A stretch of 64,000 nt of DNA from Xiphias gladius (Eukaryota > Chordata > Actinopteri > Istiophoriformes > Xiphiidae). Every line of letters begins with the position of its first letter. Positions within the stretch are counted from its first letter, which is position 1. Position numbers and translations under genes: made by a program. The notes beneath the pieces are model-generated. The model worked only from the letters and a program-made list of their open reading frames with translations, had not been told where the DNA came from and made no database searches. Shown piece by piece: positions 1 to 12,500 of the stretch. The stretch covers positions 5,307,017 through 5,371,016 of the forward strand of contig NC_053414.1 of NCBI RefSeq assembly GCF_016859285.1, read 5' to 3'.

Positions 1-1080
1 CGGCAATATGATGATAGAGACTGGGTCAACTGTCGTACCATTTATTCCAAATGTAGTTATGCCTGAGAGTAGTATGGTGAGTAACCGATACGAGTGTATG
101 CTGGTTGTTTGAGACATCTGTGGGCGACGGTGCAGATGCTGCGCAGGACCACTTTGTGGAAACGTTGCATTCCGAGAGTCGTTGCATGAACGTGATGAAG
201 TACCGTGATATCTTTTTTTTTTTTTTTTTTTTTTCAGGCATTTACAGCAAAAGCTACACACCCAGCGGCCACTTTATTAGGTACGCCTGTGCACTCTAAC
301 GCCAGCCAACTGTTCTGCCCCAAAGTCTACTTTTGTTACGCCTATTATGTTCAATTTTTTTTTCCAACACTGTCCCAGAGGTGTTAATTAAATTGCAGAC
401 AAACTAAAGTGTGCATCAAAATTTTGACCTGCATTCTACAGTATAAAGAAACTTCAGTCATCAAGGTATCTATATTTCCCTCTGAAAATAGAGCACCTGG
501 ATTAAGTGTCAAACAAATCAGAACCACCTGCAGGCTGGGAAATTCACCAGTATCCCATAATGGGTCCACCTGAGTACTGTTGAAGCATTTCTCATCAAAC
601 AACTACCAGAGTCCCCTGGTATTTTTGATTGCTTGAGTGGCAGAGCCTGCGAACTACTATCATGGCTTCAGCGTCGCCGTTGTTTCCGCGCGCAGGGCTC
701 AGATTCAGGACCCTGTCCACCATTAAAACCCGACACTAGCAAAACTGTCCTCACGCTGAAGCGCACATGATCTGTCGTTTCCTTTTCTTCTTCTTGTTCC
801 TGAACCTTTAAGCCTTACTGATACGGTATGTAGGGATGGACGGATGGACGGATGGGATGTTGGGATGGACGCAAGGGGACGCGCAGGGCCTCCATCACAC
901 GAGCTGGAGCGCGCTCCGGTATTTGTGACGGTACCGTGCAGCTGAGTGTGGAGCAAACACCGACTTTGAATAATAACCACACGAACTAATGTCTTGATAC
1001 CAACGCCGGCGTATAAAAGGAAAGAAGACACTAAATGATCGCCGTTAATAACAGCCAATTAACGGCGGCAAGACCACCTA
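1..1080. other. Flank/intron 1 side of the V-ATPase e-subunit gene, with an old repeat
   Basis: No second exon of the minus-strand V-ATPase gene was found here, so it probably lies left of the window. A poly(T) run occupies about 213-234. From about 262 a stretch reading CACTTTATTAGGTACGCCTG resembles the end sequence of Tc1-like transposons common in fish, and the following sequence to about 600 looks like the same old insertion. GATG/GGAC-type short repeats occur near 835-870. No other coding signal was supported. Confidence 0.4.
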
Positions 1081-1081
1081 C

Positions 1082-1185
1082 CCCCGGTTGGGTCCTTTGG
1101 GCACTAAAAACGGGGCCACGACCCCCACCAGCCCCCATAGCGTGGTGAAGCAGATCATCGGCAGGGCGAGAGAGTGGTACACCAT
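1082..1185 (-). CDS. atp6v0e2: V-type proton ATPase subunit e, first coding exon (partial gene)
   Basis: Read on the minus strand, the ATG at 1185 opens a frame beginning [18 protein letters not shown] and ending VPKGPNRG, then a GTAGGT donor at 1081. This matches the N-terminal half of the small (about 81 aa) hydrophobic e subunit of the V0 proton channel of the vacuolar ATPase, including the first membrane helix and the invariant PKGPNRG loop. The FTTxWGLVG stretch is closer to the E2 than to the E1 paralogue as I remember them. The exon ends in phase 2. The second half (second helix and C-terminus) is expected left of position 1. V0 sits in the membranes of endosomes, lysosomes and secretory vesicles. 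The gene is head-to-head with the TTC31-like gene, about 2.3 kb apart. Confidence 0.85.
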
Positions 1186-1296
1186 GGCTCCAGTCCGCAG
1201 GAAAACCGCAGATACGGATGAACTAACCTCGGTTCGTCCTCTCGGAATTAAAGCGCGTCAATGGCTGCTGAGCCAGCCCGTCGGTTCCACCGTGTC

Positions 1297-1410
1297 CCCG
1301 CCCAATTAAGCCGACGCGCTATGTGATTGGCCCAGGCCCGCGAGCGAGCGGTTTCCGATTGGCGCAGCCAGCTGCCGTTCAATCTCGCGGCGGGAGGGAT
1401 TGGACGGATG
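1297..1410 (-). promoter_or_regulatory. CCAAT-rich, CpG-rich promoter of the V-ATPase e-subunit gene
   Basis: Just upstream (to the right) of the minus-strand ATG lies a GC-rich block with three ATTGG motifs near 1326, 1358 and 1398. On the gene's strand these read CCAAT, the binding site of NF-Y. CpG dinucleotides are frequent and no clear TATA box was seen. This is the usual layout of a housekeeping promoter and fits the product. Confidence 0.6.
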
Positions 1411-3230
1411 TTTGTGCCAGCAGACTGCAGGCAAGTGCATTATTATTTCTTTTTTTTTCATCTTCATCCCAAATACCTTGATCCATAATTTTATGATCAT
1501 CTGTGATTTTATTTCCTCAGCGGGAAAAGAAAACGGAAACAAGGGAATAAAACAATTTAAAGCACAGTCAAGCTATTTTATTTTTTTTTACTACTGCCAA
1601 ATTAAAACATTTTCCTATCATTTTAAACCAGATTTTTTTTTTGTTTTCAGCATTAAATATATTGACCCATATGATGGTGGTGATAAGCAAACAATACACA
1701 AATAAGTATGAAATTTTAAAAAAATGTATATGTATGTATGTATGTATTTGTATGTTTGTGTTTGTGTGTGTGTGTGTGTATGTATGTTAGTATTTGTATA
1801 TATGTGTATGTGTTTGTATTTGTGTTTGTATGTGTACATGGTATGTCTTCAACGTACCCCACAACATTTTTTTTCTTATTTGATTTACTTTCAAAGTTAG
1901 GCTCATGTGCATCGTGAATTTGATCAGTACTTTAATTTGTAGGTGGAGCTGTACACCCACTTAATTCTTACTCCAGCCTGTTTTAATTGGTTTACTACAC
2001 AGTGGTGAGCTGACAGGATTGTCAACTATGTTAGCGTGGATGCAGTCACGCGGAGACCTTTTGTAAATTTAGATTTAGATGTTTAGACCTCAATTGTGTA
2101 ACTAATAGATTGATATGGCATTAACCACTCAAAAATAAAACTGCAGCACTTATTCATAATACAATGTCAGAATGTTAATACAAATGTTAACACCACATGC
2201 AAAGGTGGCATCTATCTCGACCATCCTCACCACACTGTGACACCATGCAATATTACCACGCAGTGGACAAAGGTGTCAGCGTTCACTCCTTGTGCAGTTT
2301 CTTGCAATTCATGAAGATCTTATCTATAACCACAAATATGCATTCCATCCAGACCAGAGACCACTGCTTTCCAGCTTTAAGTGGGTCAATTTGCCGGGAA
2401 ATACCAGATGGTTTGGAGTCTGTTGTTTTCAGGATCTTTTTCATTTCTTGGCAAGACTTGTCAATTTGTCCCTTTTAGGAAGATAGCGAAAAAGTTCTGA
2501 ATCTGCTGTGCTGACTTTATAAGCATTTTGAATTTCTAAAAGAGTTTCATTGAAAAAAAAACATTGGAAAGGTTATATTTCCTATTTTTTTTAATTGTAT
2601 GCTTCCCTGTAGACATATTTAACATTTTTTTTTGCACATAGCTTACCTGTCTCTGCGCTCAGTAGTTAATTCCAATTCACTGGAATTAAAACATTTGAAG
2701 TGAACCTTCTGAACACTGTCTTCATTTCACCTATAATAACTACCAGTTTATACCAGATTACATAGTTTTATTCAGCGTCTTCTGAAGAAGTTTTAGTTGC
2801 GTACCCACTTTTTTCTAGGAGATTACAGTAAACTTTTATAGGGATCCATAAACGTGTTACCGAAAAAAATAGGAATGAAATAAAACAAAATATTTAAAAA
2901 AAAAAAAAAAAAAAGGCAAAAAAGTTAAATAAAGTTTCAGGGCAGTGAAAGTGCAGTACTAACTTGCTCCAAGTTTAATAAAGAAAATAAAATAAAATAA
3001 AATAAAATAAACTCCGATGTAGTTTCAGAGCAGTATCAGTGCAGTATTAAGTTGCCCAGAATTCAATACAAAACTAAAAATGTGCTAAAGAAATGAATCA
3101 ATGATAGGCACAAGAGAGCAGGACATAATTTTCTATATCCTAAATAGTTTGGTATTGAACCACACTGAGAGTCATGTCCGACCTGAATCCTTTTCTGGTT
3201 TTATTTTGACGGTTGCGGCCGTTGGCCGCC
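1411..3230. other. Intergenic, AT-rich, with simple repeats
   Basis: Between the two divergent genes. A degenerate TG/TATG/TTTG microsatellite lies at about 1728-1845, a poly(A) run at about 2895-2914 and an (AAAAT)n run at about 2989-3010. Two diverged copies of a short unit (GTTTCAGRGCAGT...GTGCAGTA) flank the AAAAT run near 2934 and 3020. No exon was recognised. Confidence 0.5.
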
Positions 3231-3330
3231 GTCAAATTCTGCCCGTCATTGTTTTACCGTTGAAAGCCGCCGCCGCCGGAAGTCGGGTTCGTCTTAACGA
3301 GCGGCGCTTGACTCGACGGTGGTGACTGGA

Positions 3331-3355
3331 CAGAGAGAGAGAGAGGTAGAGAGAG

Positions 3356-3395
<40 letters not shown>

Positions 3396-3399
3396 GAGG
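3331..3399 (+). repeat. (GA)n microsatellite in the 5' leader region
   Basis: An imperfect GA repeat sits about 60 bp before the upstream ORF and about 150 bp before the main ATG of the TTC31-like gene, in a CpG-rich stretch (about 3210-3620) that is probably its promoter or 5' UTR. GA tracts near transcription starts can bind GAGA-type factors; whether this one does is unknown. Confidence 0.8.
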
Positions 3400-3457
3400 G
3401 TCGCCGGGCTCCAGCTCGCACGAACCGGTAGCTCCACCGGCGAGGTGGGAGCGCCGC

Positions 3458-3553
3458 ATGAAGCCTGAAAACGCGTCGTTGCCCTGCGGCGACACGGTTT
3501 TGAATTTTCACCGTGAGCGTGCGCTGGTATTGCTGGCCGGCAAAGCCCGATGA
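3458..3553 (+). CDS. Upstream ORF (31 aa) overlapping the main start codon
   Basis: An ATG at 3458 opens a 31-codon frame whose TGA stop (3551-3553) overlaps the ATG (3550-3552) of the TTC31-like reading frame in the sequence ATGA. Such an overlap allows termination-reinitiation. The encoded peptide resembles nothing I know and is probably regulatory rather than functional. It is transcribed only if transcription starts upstream of 3458, which cannot be seen from sequence. Confidence 0.45.
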   Translation: MKPENASLPCGDTVLNFHRERALVLLAGKAR

Positions 3554-6500
3554 AGTTCACCAGAGACATCTGCCGGCTGCTGGGCTTGGGGGGCGGTGAG
3601 TAAACGCGCCGGTCGGCCGTTGACAAAACTTTTGGTTTTTTTGGTTTTTTGCGGTCAGATCTAAGTTTGCTGACACGGGTTAAGTGCAGAGTTTAGCTGG
3701 GATTTGGGATTTTGTCGCAACGCCGGAGTCTTTCCAGATTCAGTTAGCGATGATAACCCGCGTTGAAACGTTACGTTTGACGCAATAGCTTCTGAATAAC
3801 ATTTGAAAAATGGGTCAAATGTTTTTTAAAAATGTCCAACGTAGGCTGCAATATTTACTGTACAGAAGCTATTTTGTATTGTGGACACACACACACACAC
3901 ACCTTTCTAAATACAGCAAATAACTAACTAGTCTGCTTAAGTGGCTAATATGAATAATTGCCAATAGTTTCTGAATCTTGTCTAATTAGCCTGGCAAAAA
4001 AAGGAACTTTGAAGTTTTATTTTACGTTTGTTCTTTGTTGGTTCGTTTGTTTTTGTTTTTGTTTTTTTCTGGCTTGGTGGGACTTTATTTAAAGGACGGA
4101 GAAAGCAAATTGTGTTTGACTGTCAAACGCCCAGATTTGTGTTTTGGCTGCTGTTCATGAAGCGGTTGTAGCGAATGTACGTTTCGTGTCTTAAAGCCAC
4201 TGCTTGAACTGTAACATACAGTATCTCACAACGAGAGGCTGATTCTCGCCCAGTTTGTAGGAGCGTGGAAGTTAACTGAGTTTTAACTTTGAGCTCAGTA
4301 AAGCAGTTAGTTGTTGTTGTTGTTTTTTGGGGGGGGGGGGGGGTTCTGTGGAAATTTTTGGAACCGTTAATTCATTTTTGGATTACACAAAAACCAAGGA
4401 AGCACGGTGAAATCACACAAAAATAAATGTGAATGACAGTGAATGAATTAGAAAACGCCATCTAGAGTCTGTTAGATGCCACTTATTACCAGTGTTGTGC
4501 TGAAGTCCATTTCCCTATGGCTGTGTGTTTCCCCTTACCCTGACCTGAACCCAACCTCGTGTTGCATTCAGAGGGATTCACCAATCCAGTACAGCGCTTG
4601 ATCTTTATCTTATCGAGCAGTTTTTGTATTAGCTCTAACAGATTCGTATTAAGTACAGTTTCTTAGTCATTATCATAATAAAATGCAGTCTTTGATTGGC
4701 ATACATTAAAGGTGCTGTATGTAAGTTTTTGCCATGGCTGCATAGCCTACGTTAGCATTAATAGCTGTTTGCTTACCAGTCTAGGGGAAATGTCGGGAGA
4801 TCAGCATCAAACTTCATTCTTTAACTCTCCGAGAGCCGTCTCCAGCGGTGGGAAGCAACGCCAGTGTTAACTCTTGTTAAACTCTTGCTACTATTTTTAT
4901 CACTTCTTTTCTTCTACTGAAGTTAGCATCCTAACCAGCTAGCCCCAGCTCGGCTGGCCCGGTCACTATCTGATAGTGGGTCTCTTTTGCGTCCATTCTG
5001 CCCTCAGTCCAACATGAGAGGATGAAGAAGTGGCGCTGCCCAGAGGGTTTATTCTAACCTCTTCTCTTGTAAACGCAACGGTGGCTGAAGCTCTCGGCGA
5101 GTGACCATTATCACCACCACCCGCTACCGTCAGGAAACCACCTTTGGCGGCAGAGAAAACTTACATAAAGCCCCTTTAAGTCCCATTGGATTGTCGACTC
5201 GTTCACCAATCCCTAGCCTTATGCTGCATTACATAAAAATTCAAATTCTTTAATTGCAGCGAGGTTAACAGATTTTAAATTAGGGAAAAAGAGAGCGTTG
5301 GTATTAGGCTGTCACGCTGTATCAGTTGATACCCTGATTTGAGGTATTAGAAATGGTATAGAGAGAGAAAAAGTCATCAGGTATGGGAATTCCAGTAATT
5401 ACCTGACCAAACAACATAAACCAGACTTCAGAGAAAAAAAATTCAAGTTCATATAAAATTATCCAGATCTGCACCAATATTTAATGGGTTCTTCCCCCAC
5501 CCATGCCCCTTCCCTCCACCAAGATTGATGCAAATCTGTGAAGTACTTTTTCCGTAATCCTGCTGACAAATAAACAGACACGGGCAAAAACAACCTCCTT
5601 GGCGGAGGTAATAAAGGCCCTGTAGTTACTGCAGGTGATTATCATGGTATTGTTAGCTGTCTGCTTGCTTTACTGGACTCTTTCTTTAAGTTTAGCTTTC
5701 CAATGTCAACAAGACATGTAGTAAATCTGCCTTTCTCACAACGCAGTTGCACTTAACCCCTAATTATGGGCGCCATACCGTTCATATTTTAGCCCTTTAT
5801 TTTGTAACATTTTTAGTTTTTTGTGCTGCTATTTCTTTATATTTTGATTCAGAGTTCATTTGTCATGGTGTTTTAATATGTTCAGACACAGCTGGCAGCA
5901 GGTCATAAATGAAATTACAAATATTTGACTGGCAAAAGAGTTGTGTAGTAACCCCGCAAGAATGTACAGAAACTACTTTGACCCCAAATGCAGCTTTAAA
6001 TATCACCATCAGTCAGTCCTGATTAAAAATAACTCTGGAATTCGTGTACCAAAGATTGAATTAGGACTAGATTGATATCTCAGCCAAACAAGAAGTCAAT
6101 GTTACATAAACCTGCATGGATGCTCAAAATACAGTAAATCCGGTTCAGTTGTAAAACTTTTAGTGCCACAGAAACCCTATAGGGCTGAATATTACATTGA
6201 GTATTAGGGAAAGATCTTTAAGAAATAGTGCTTGTCTGAAACCTGTGAAAAGATAGTCAATGTGATAACTAGTGAGGAACAGTGCTATTCTAAATGACTT
6301 TTGGAATTCCAAGATGTTTTATTGCAGATGTGGGCCACTTTCCCTGAAACAAAAATCCCCTCCACTCAAACCATAAAAATGAAATACGCTTGAAATAAAT
6401 ATTAAGGGAAAAGAGCAGAGTTGCTATCTCACACAGTAAACAGTTACCTGGGGAAATCCCTGGACTTGTGAAAGTTACACCACTCAGCCTTGTCCCATGG

Positions 6501-9500
6501 AACAAGCATAATGTTCTAAAGTAAGGATAACGACCCTCGAGTATGAAAAGTAATGATAGTGCAGCCTGCAGAGGAGGAAACATTTAGCTGAAGGAGACTA
6601 CAAATATTAAATTTGACAGTTTTCTATCGTATACTGCATGAATGTAACCATTTCCATGTGAGGAACACATAAAGCAGAGTGTCCAGTTTTTTGGTAGGTT
6701 ATTTGGTATGATTCAGTTGTTGTCAAAAAGAAACTAGTACTTGTACTTTTCTTTTGCCGAACCGCAAAAGCGGGGCCAGCCCTATAAACGTGAATGTCCG
6801 TGACCGTAACTGATTGACTGACTGACTGGCTGAAATGAGTGTGTTACTAAGTGCTGATGTTAAACCATTGGTCGTTGCTCTTTCAAAATGACTAGGCACA
6901 AACACTTTCTATTGCACCACCAAGGGGGGCGTTTACAGGCAGTGTTGCCAAATTAGTGCCTTTGTTGTTACATTTACCAAATTTTCACACCCTTTTTAGT
7001 GACTTTTCTTCACAAAAGCTCCTAGCGACAAACCTAGCGACTATTTGGAGAAACCTTTTTGGAGAAAGCCACATTCCGTAGAGGGGTCACCAGTTTTGCC
7101 CCGCGAGCGCGAGGTTGGGGCTTTCCCTCCGTAGGCACACCTCTCTGTATGCCTCATTCAGTGAGGTGAATGAGCCTCTAACTCTCTCTCTGCATTATCA
7201 TTTTACAGGTAAATATAGCCGAAATCACAGCACAGCCGTTGTCTTTAACTTATGTGTGCGGTGATTTTGTCAGACGACGTCGCAGTTATAAAATCAGGAT
7301 TTTAGCAGTGCAGAGCAGCAGCAGCAGCTTGGAAATGGCTTGGAAGTGACTGCTGGTTAACATGTAGTCTTAATGGGCCACGCTTCAGTCACTATTCCAT
7401 GCTTGTTCCCTTGTCTGACAACAGAAAGAGAGAAACATGTAAATGAGAACAGCTTTGTCGGGAATTCGGCTGTATTAAATTACTGTAATTGTGAACAGAG
7501 AGTAGGAGAGACACAAACTGGGTCCAGCCACATACTAGGTTTTGACCTAGTCTTGTTTAGTAAGAAACTGCTGATATGTAACATTTTATATCACTAAGCA
7601 TAAAAGTTCATTCTTGACCATAGAAATAGTAGTTTGACAAAGTAATCTCAACTAAAGTTCTAACCACTAGCTATTTTGTAGTGCTTTTAACCACATCTTG
7701 TGGTCTTCATCATTACTTTCCATGAGCTCTAGAGTTTTAAAAACTTTCTCAAGTATTAAAGATATGTTGATTTTATTTCAACCAGTGCTGCATTACAATC
7801 ACTGAATTGACAAAATAATCTTGACTCAAGGTTTACTTAATTACTAGCTTTCTGCAGTGCTTCAACCACATATAATGGTCTTCATCATTATATTATATGA
7901 GCTTTACAGTTTTAAAGCCCATTACTTATGATAAACGTGTTGCTTAATTTCATACATTATTGCATTGATTATGATCAATGCATAATGAAATCGGTGGATT
8001 GAGCCGACAAGGGCTACTTGCTAGCTTTTTTAAAGTGCTTTCAATGCATCTTGTGGTTGTCATCATGACTCTGCATGAGCTCTAGTTTTAGAGAACTATT
8101 AAGATGTGTTGCTTTATCTAAACAGAATGGCATTACAATCACTGAATTGACTAAAAAAAAATCATGACTCAAGGCCTACTTACTAGCTTTTTGAAAACTC
8201 TTCAACCACATCTCGTGGCCTTCTTTACTTTCCATGAGCTCTAGGGTAATAAAAACTTTTAGAGGTATGAAAGATGTGTCGCTTCATCTCAGTCAGTTGC
8301 GATATGATCGCTGATTTGACAAAATAATCTTGACTCGAGGTCTACTTACTAGTTTTTTTCCAGAGCTTTCAGTCCCATCTAACAGTCTCCATACACAGTT
8401 ACGAACACCACATCTGTGTATTTAACATACTGATAAACTTTAACATTCCCCTCTGTGGATGGAGCATTGTCTGATGAAGACTGTGAGATATGGTTGAGAG
8501 CTCTGGAAAAAGATAGTAAGAAGACCTTGAATCAAGGTTATTTTGTCGAATCAGGGAAAAATGAATGCAGGTGTTTTTAAAACTTGTGAGCTCATGTAAA
8601 GTGAATCAGAAACATAAAAGTAATTCTGTCTTCCTGTAAAAGTAACTGGACATTTGCTGACGTCAGGTCACCTCATGTGATCCCACCTCACTGGAAGATT
8701 TTAGTTGTTGGTCCTTTTTCAGCATTGAGCAAATATCTGCTGACGAGCCAGAGGGAGAGCACTTCAGTTTGGACCTAGGCCTACTACTTATGCTCTTTTC
8801 GTTTTTGTTTGTTTCTGTGTCTGGGTGTGCCTGTGTGTGGGACTTGTTCGGTGCACAAGGCAAAGGAGGGGCAGATGATACTGTTCACCACAAAATGATT
8901 TATCTAATAAGAGACACAGAGAGAGAGAGAGAGACCCTTATGAATGTTAATGCGGTTGTTGTAGTTTGTATTAAAAATAAAATTTCCTTTTGGTCTGTCT
9001 GTGCTATGTGCCCAGATATTTAGAGCAGGGCAGAGATCATTCTGGAAATGTTATTGTTTTTATCTAGTTTTCAATATTTTTGAATTTTACTTTAGCTTTA
9101 GTTATTTTCAGGTCTAGGTTAGAGGTAAAAAGACTCAGTCAGTAATTACTAACCATATAAATTACCCGTATATGCACTCTAATATGTAATTGTAAGAGTT
9201 TGACTTGGGGTGGATAATTGATAAAAATCTTTTATCACGGTTCATGTAATTTTTTATCACTAAATATGAATATATTTGTGATATTATTTTCTGGAAAATC
9301 AATTGAGAAATTGTTAATACATTAAATGACCAGACATTATTGCCGTAAGGCACTCAGCACTGTCCATAATAACATAAAAGGGAAATATGTAGCTACCATA
9401 ACAGGAATTATGTGAAAAAATATCTGACAGTTGACAAATTAATATCTTCTCACAGTAAACAGAGTATTTTATTGCCTAACCCTAGTGTGAGTTTTGAATG

Positions 9501-12500
9501 AAAACTTACTTTGTTTCAGTCAGTCAAACACAGCCTCAGAAAACATGTAGAGATCTACCACATTTCCCTTAAATGGCCTTGGAAAGTATGAAATATGCCC
9601 GCCACAGATATCGAATATTTTCTTTCTCATTTTGACACACCATGAATTCTTAATCAATGGCCAGAGCCTTTATTTACCCAAACTGAAGAGAGAACCGGGC
9701 CTGTATTTGACAGAGGATTTCCTGCAGTGTTTTCTATTGGAGGTGGGCCATGTTGTCTGAAACAAAGACCTCATCCACTAGCCTGACAGAAAATGATGAG
9801 ACTTTCATAAAATATATAACCTTCAAAAGAAAAATTGCGGGCGTGAAGCCATTATACTGGATTTAGTTTGGCTACTTTGTCGGCTGTCATCTCGTAACAA
9901 AACTGATTATAAGATGAGATGTGTAAGGATTTTGGCAGCTTACCACCAGAGCTAAATAACTTCCTGGAGGAATCCTTGCAGGATATTATCATAAACAAAC
10001 CTTTCTTTTAAAATATATTTTAATCATTTTAATAAGTATTTTTGATCATATTTTAGTAAGAAGCCTCCTCGTGTTATGAAGTGCTCTCTTTTACTGTTGG
10101 GCTTTCACTGTTGTTTCACATTAAAACCCTTCTAGCAGTTTAGGCACTGTAATTAATTTGCATTCCTGGAGAACTTGTATCGTGAAAAAGCTACAGAAGT
10201 GCTGAATTTCAGTGATAGCAGCAAACAGTAAACAGTGTGAGAGAGCAGTACTTCTGTTAGAGATAAAGTCAGAGTGGTGAGTGTTGCATGACTGTGTTGT
10301 AGTGTGGTCTCTATTTGGGACCAGACTTTTTTTTTGTGCTATCCGGCAGTATTTGGATAATAACTATTTCTTGAGAATATAATTATAATATTGACAACAG
10401 AGGACAGTGTCGTCGGTTTGTCTCCTGTCTGTTTGATGAGAACATAATACATTAATTATTACAAGTTATGTGAATTGGCAAATCCTGAGTATTCAACAGT
10501 TTAAAATTCTTTGTGTAAGTTTTTAAGTATTTCACTCCTACGTTGCACTCTGAATGAGCAAGAAAAGTACTACACTAGTCTTGAAATACTCTTATTTCCC
10601 CAAACTTATTTTCATCTTTTATTCTGCATGTGCTGCAAACAAAGATAGAAAAACTGAAAACACTGATGTTGAGAGAGAGAGGAGAGCGTGTGTTTGAATG
10701 AGGGCAGGAAACTGTCAAGGCCACCCTGTCTGGCAGCCTCAGAACTGTATTTCAGGTGGTTTTTATATCAAACAATAACACATGGTTTTTTACAAATAGC
10801 TCATTCTTGTCTATTTTCCCCCTTCAACATTTTTGTAGTTGAAATAAAACTCCAGACATCAAGCTTTTTTTTTAAATAGTAATGTCAGATACAATCCATT
10901 ACCTTTAGTAAATCCTGCAATATGTGGTAGTACTTTAAAAAAAAAAAAAAAAACGATTATGCATGCATATGGAAACCTGGCAAGTATTTTTTTTTGTTGT
11001 CTTTCACAATTGATGTGAAAGTTTCCATGGTGTTTAAACTGCTGACTAAATATTATGAACCTAAGCCGAATGAAAGCCATTAAGTTCTCACTGAATCATG
11101 TCAAAATGTGTATTCATCAGAGAGGTATCTTTCAGTTAGTCTTAAGAAAAGTCATCAAATGACAGCAGTGACATAAGCATCCAATCTAACTCTGGCAGCA
11201 GATTAAAATCAAAAGGTTTCTGTTGTTTTTTCCATTCACAGCCATCAATTCTGTTGATGAAATCAAAACAATATGTGATGGTAATTGTGATCAGAAATAC
11301 TTGTGGCATATTTTTTGGCCCTGGTACACTGATTATTTTGGAGTGCTGCATGTATAAATGTGTGTTGACTGTTAGTTAGCAAAATAAGTTTTCGTTTTTT
11401 TTAAAACATTTATTCCTCCAGGAAAATTGAGTGTGATGTTTTTCTTCACATTCACAGACGGAAGGCAAAAGGGAATTCTAGATGTGGCACTATTCCGTAC
11501 AGATTTTGAATTTCCATAGGTGGTGCAAACAGAGGCAAAGACTCAAAATGTTTGAACTTGCCCAGATAGTTTAAGCTTATCCCAAAGCCATATGACCTGA
11601 CCTCATGAAGGTACAGAGAGTAAAAACTGAGAGAGTCTGGAGAAAAACAACAGCAACAACTTGTCAAGAAAAAATTAACAATCCACTGGGCTGAAATTGT
11701 AGACTTGAAGATGTTTCGTCACTCATCCAAGAGGCGTCTTTAGTTCTGCTGACTAGTGGGGAGTCCCAGGTGTTTAAAACTTATGGAGTTGCTTACGCTC
11801 TGATGTTACATAAGTCTGTTTTAACGTTAAGGCCAGGCAGCGGTGGATAATTTTATCTAAATGGTGTACGACATGAGTGATTGAGATTAATCCACACAGC
11901 GTAGCAAATTTTAATAGGAAACACACATTCACACACAGTTCCTGAATGTTCTTTGCCAGATAGAGATATAACACCTGTTATATCTCACCTGATACACTGG
12001 CAGTTTCTTGTAAATAAACAGTCCACATGCCCCCACCTGAGAGCTGAGCGCTACAGTTTAGAGCTCATATATGCCCATGGTATCAGGGTTGAGTACCGTG
12101 AATTGAGATCCTAGTGTTTCCTGGTATTTCTCTCCAAAATCTGCCCCCATTTGCTTGGGAAAATACCTGCAGGAACCTGTGATTTTTTTTTTTTTTATTT
12201 AATATTTATTTTATTTATTTATTTCTTTATTTTTTGGCTTGTATCTGTGTGCACCTGAGTGTTTGCCAAATGAAAACTTCAGTATGTACTAAAACAAAAG
12301 CCTCCTCCAGACCTCCAAATGCTGTAGCTAAATTCTGTTGTTGAAGATTTTCTACAAAAGACACAACTAAACCTCATCACAAGAAGTCGAAGGGGAGACT
12401 CTCAATAGAAAGAGTCTTACAATCGTCTTTATAGTTTTTCTTGAAACAAAGAACTCAGTCCCAATTGGTTTTCTTTACTTCTACCCAAACACTTCATCCA

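Noticed and set aside
723..1058. Minus-strand frame of 111 codons tested as exon 2 of the V-ATPase e subunit
   Set aside because: It lacks the expected second-helix sequence of the e subunit and has no suitable acceptor in phase.
7633..8554. Regular repeats considered as a CRISPR array
   Set aside because: Units are 150-190 bp, diverged and contiguous, without short identical repeats and unique spacers, in a eukaryotic intron.
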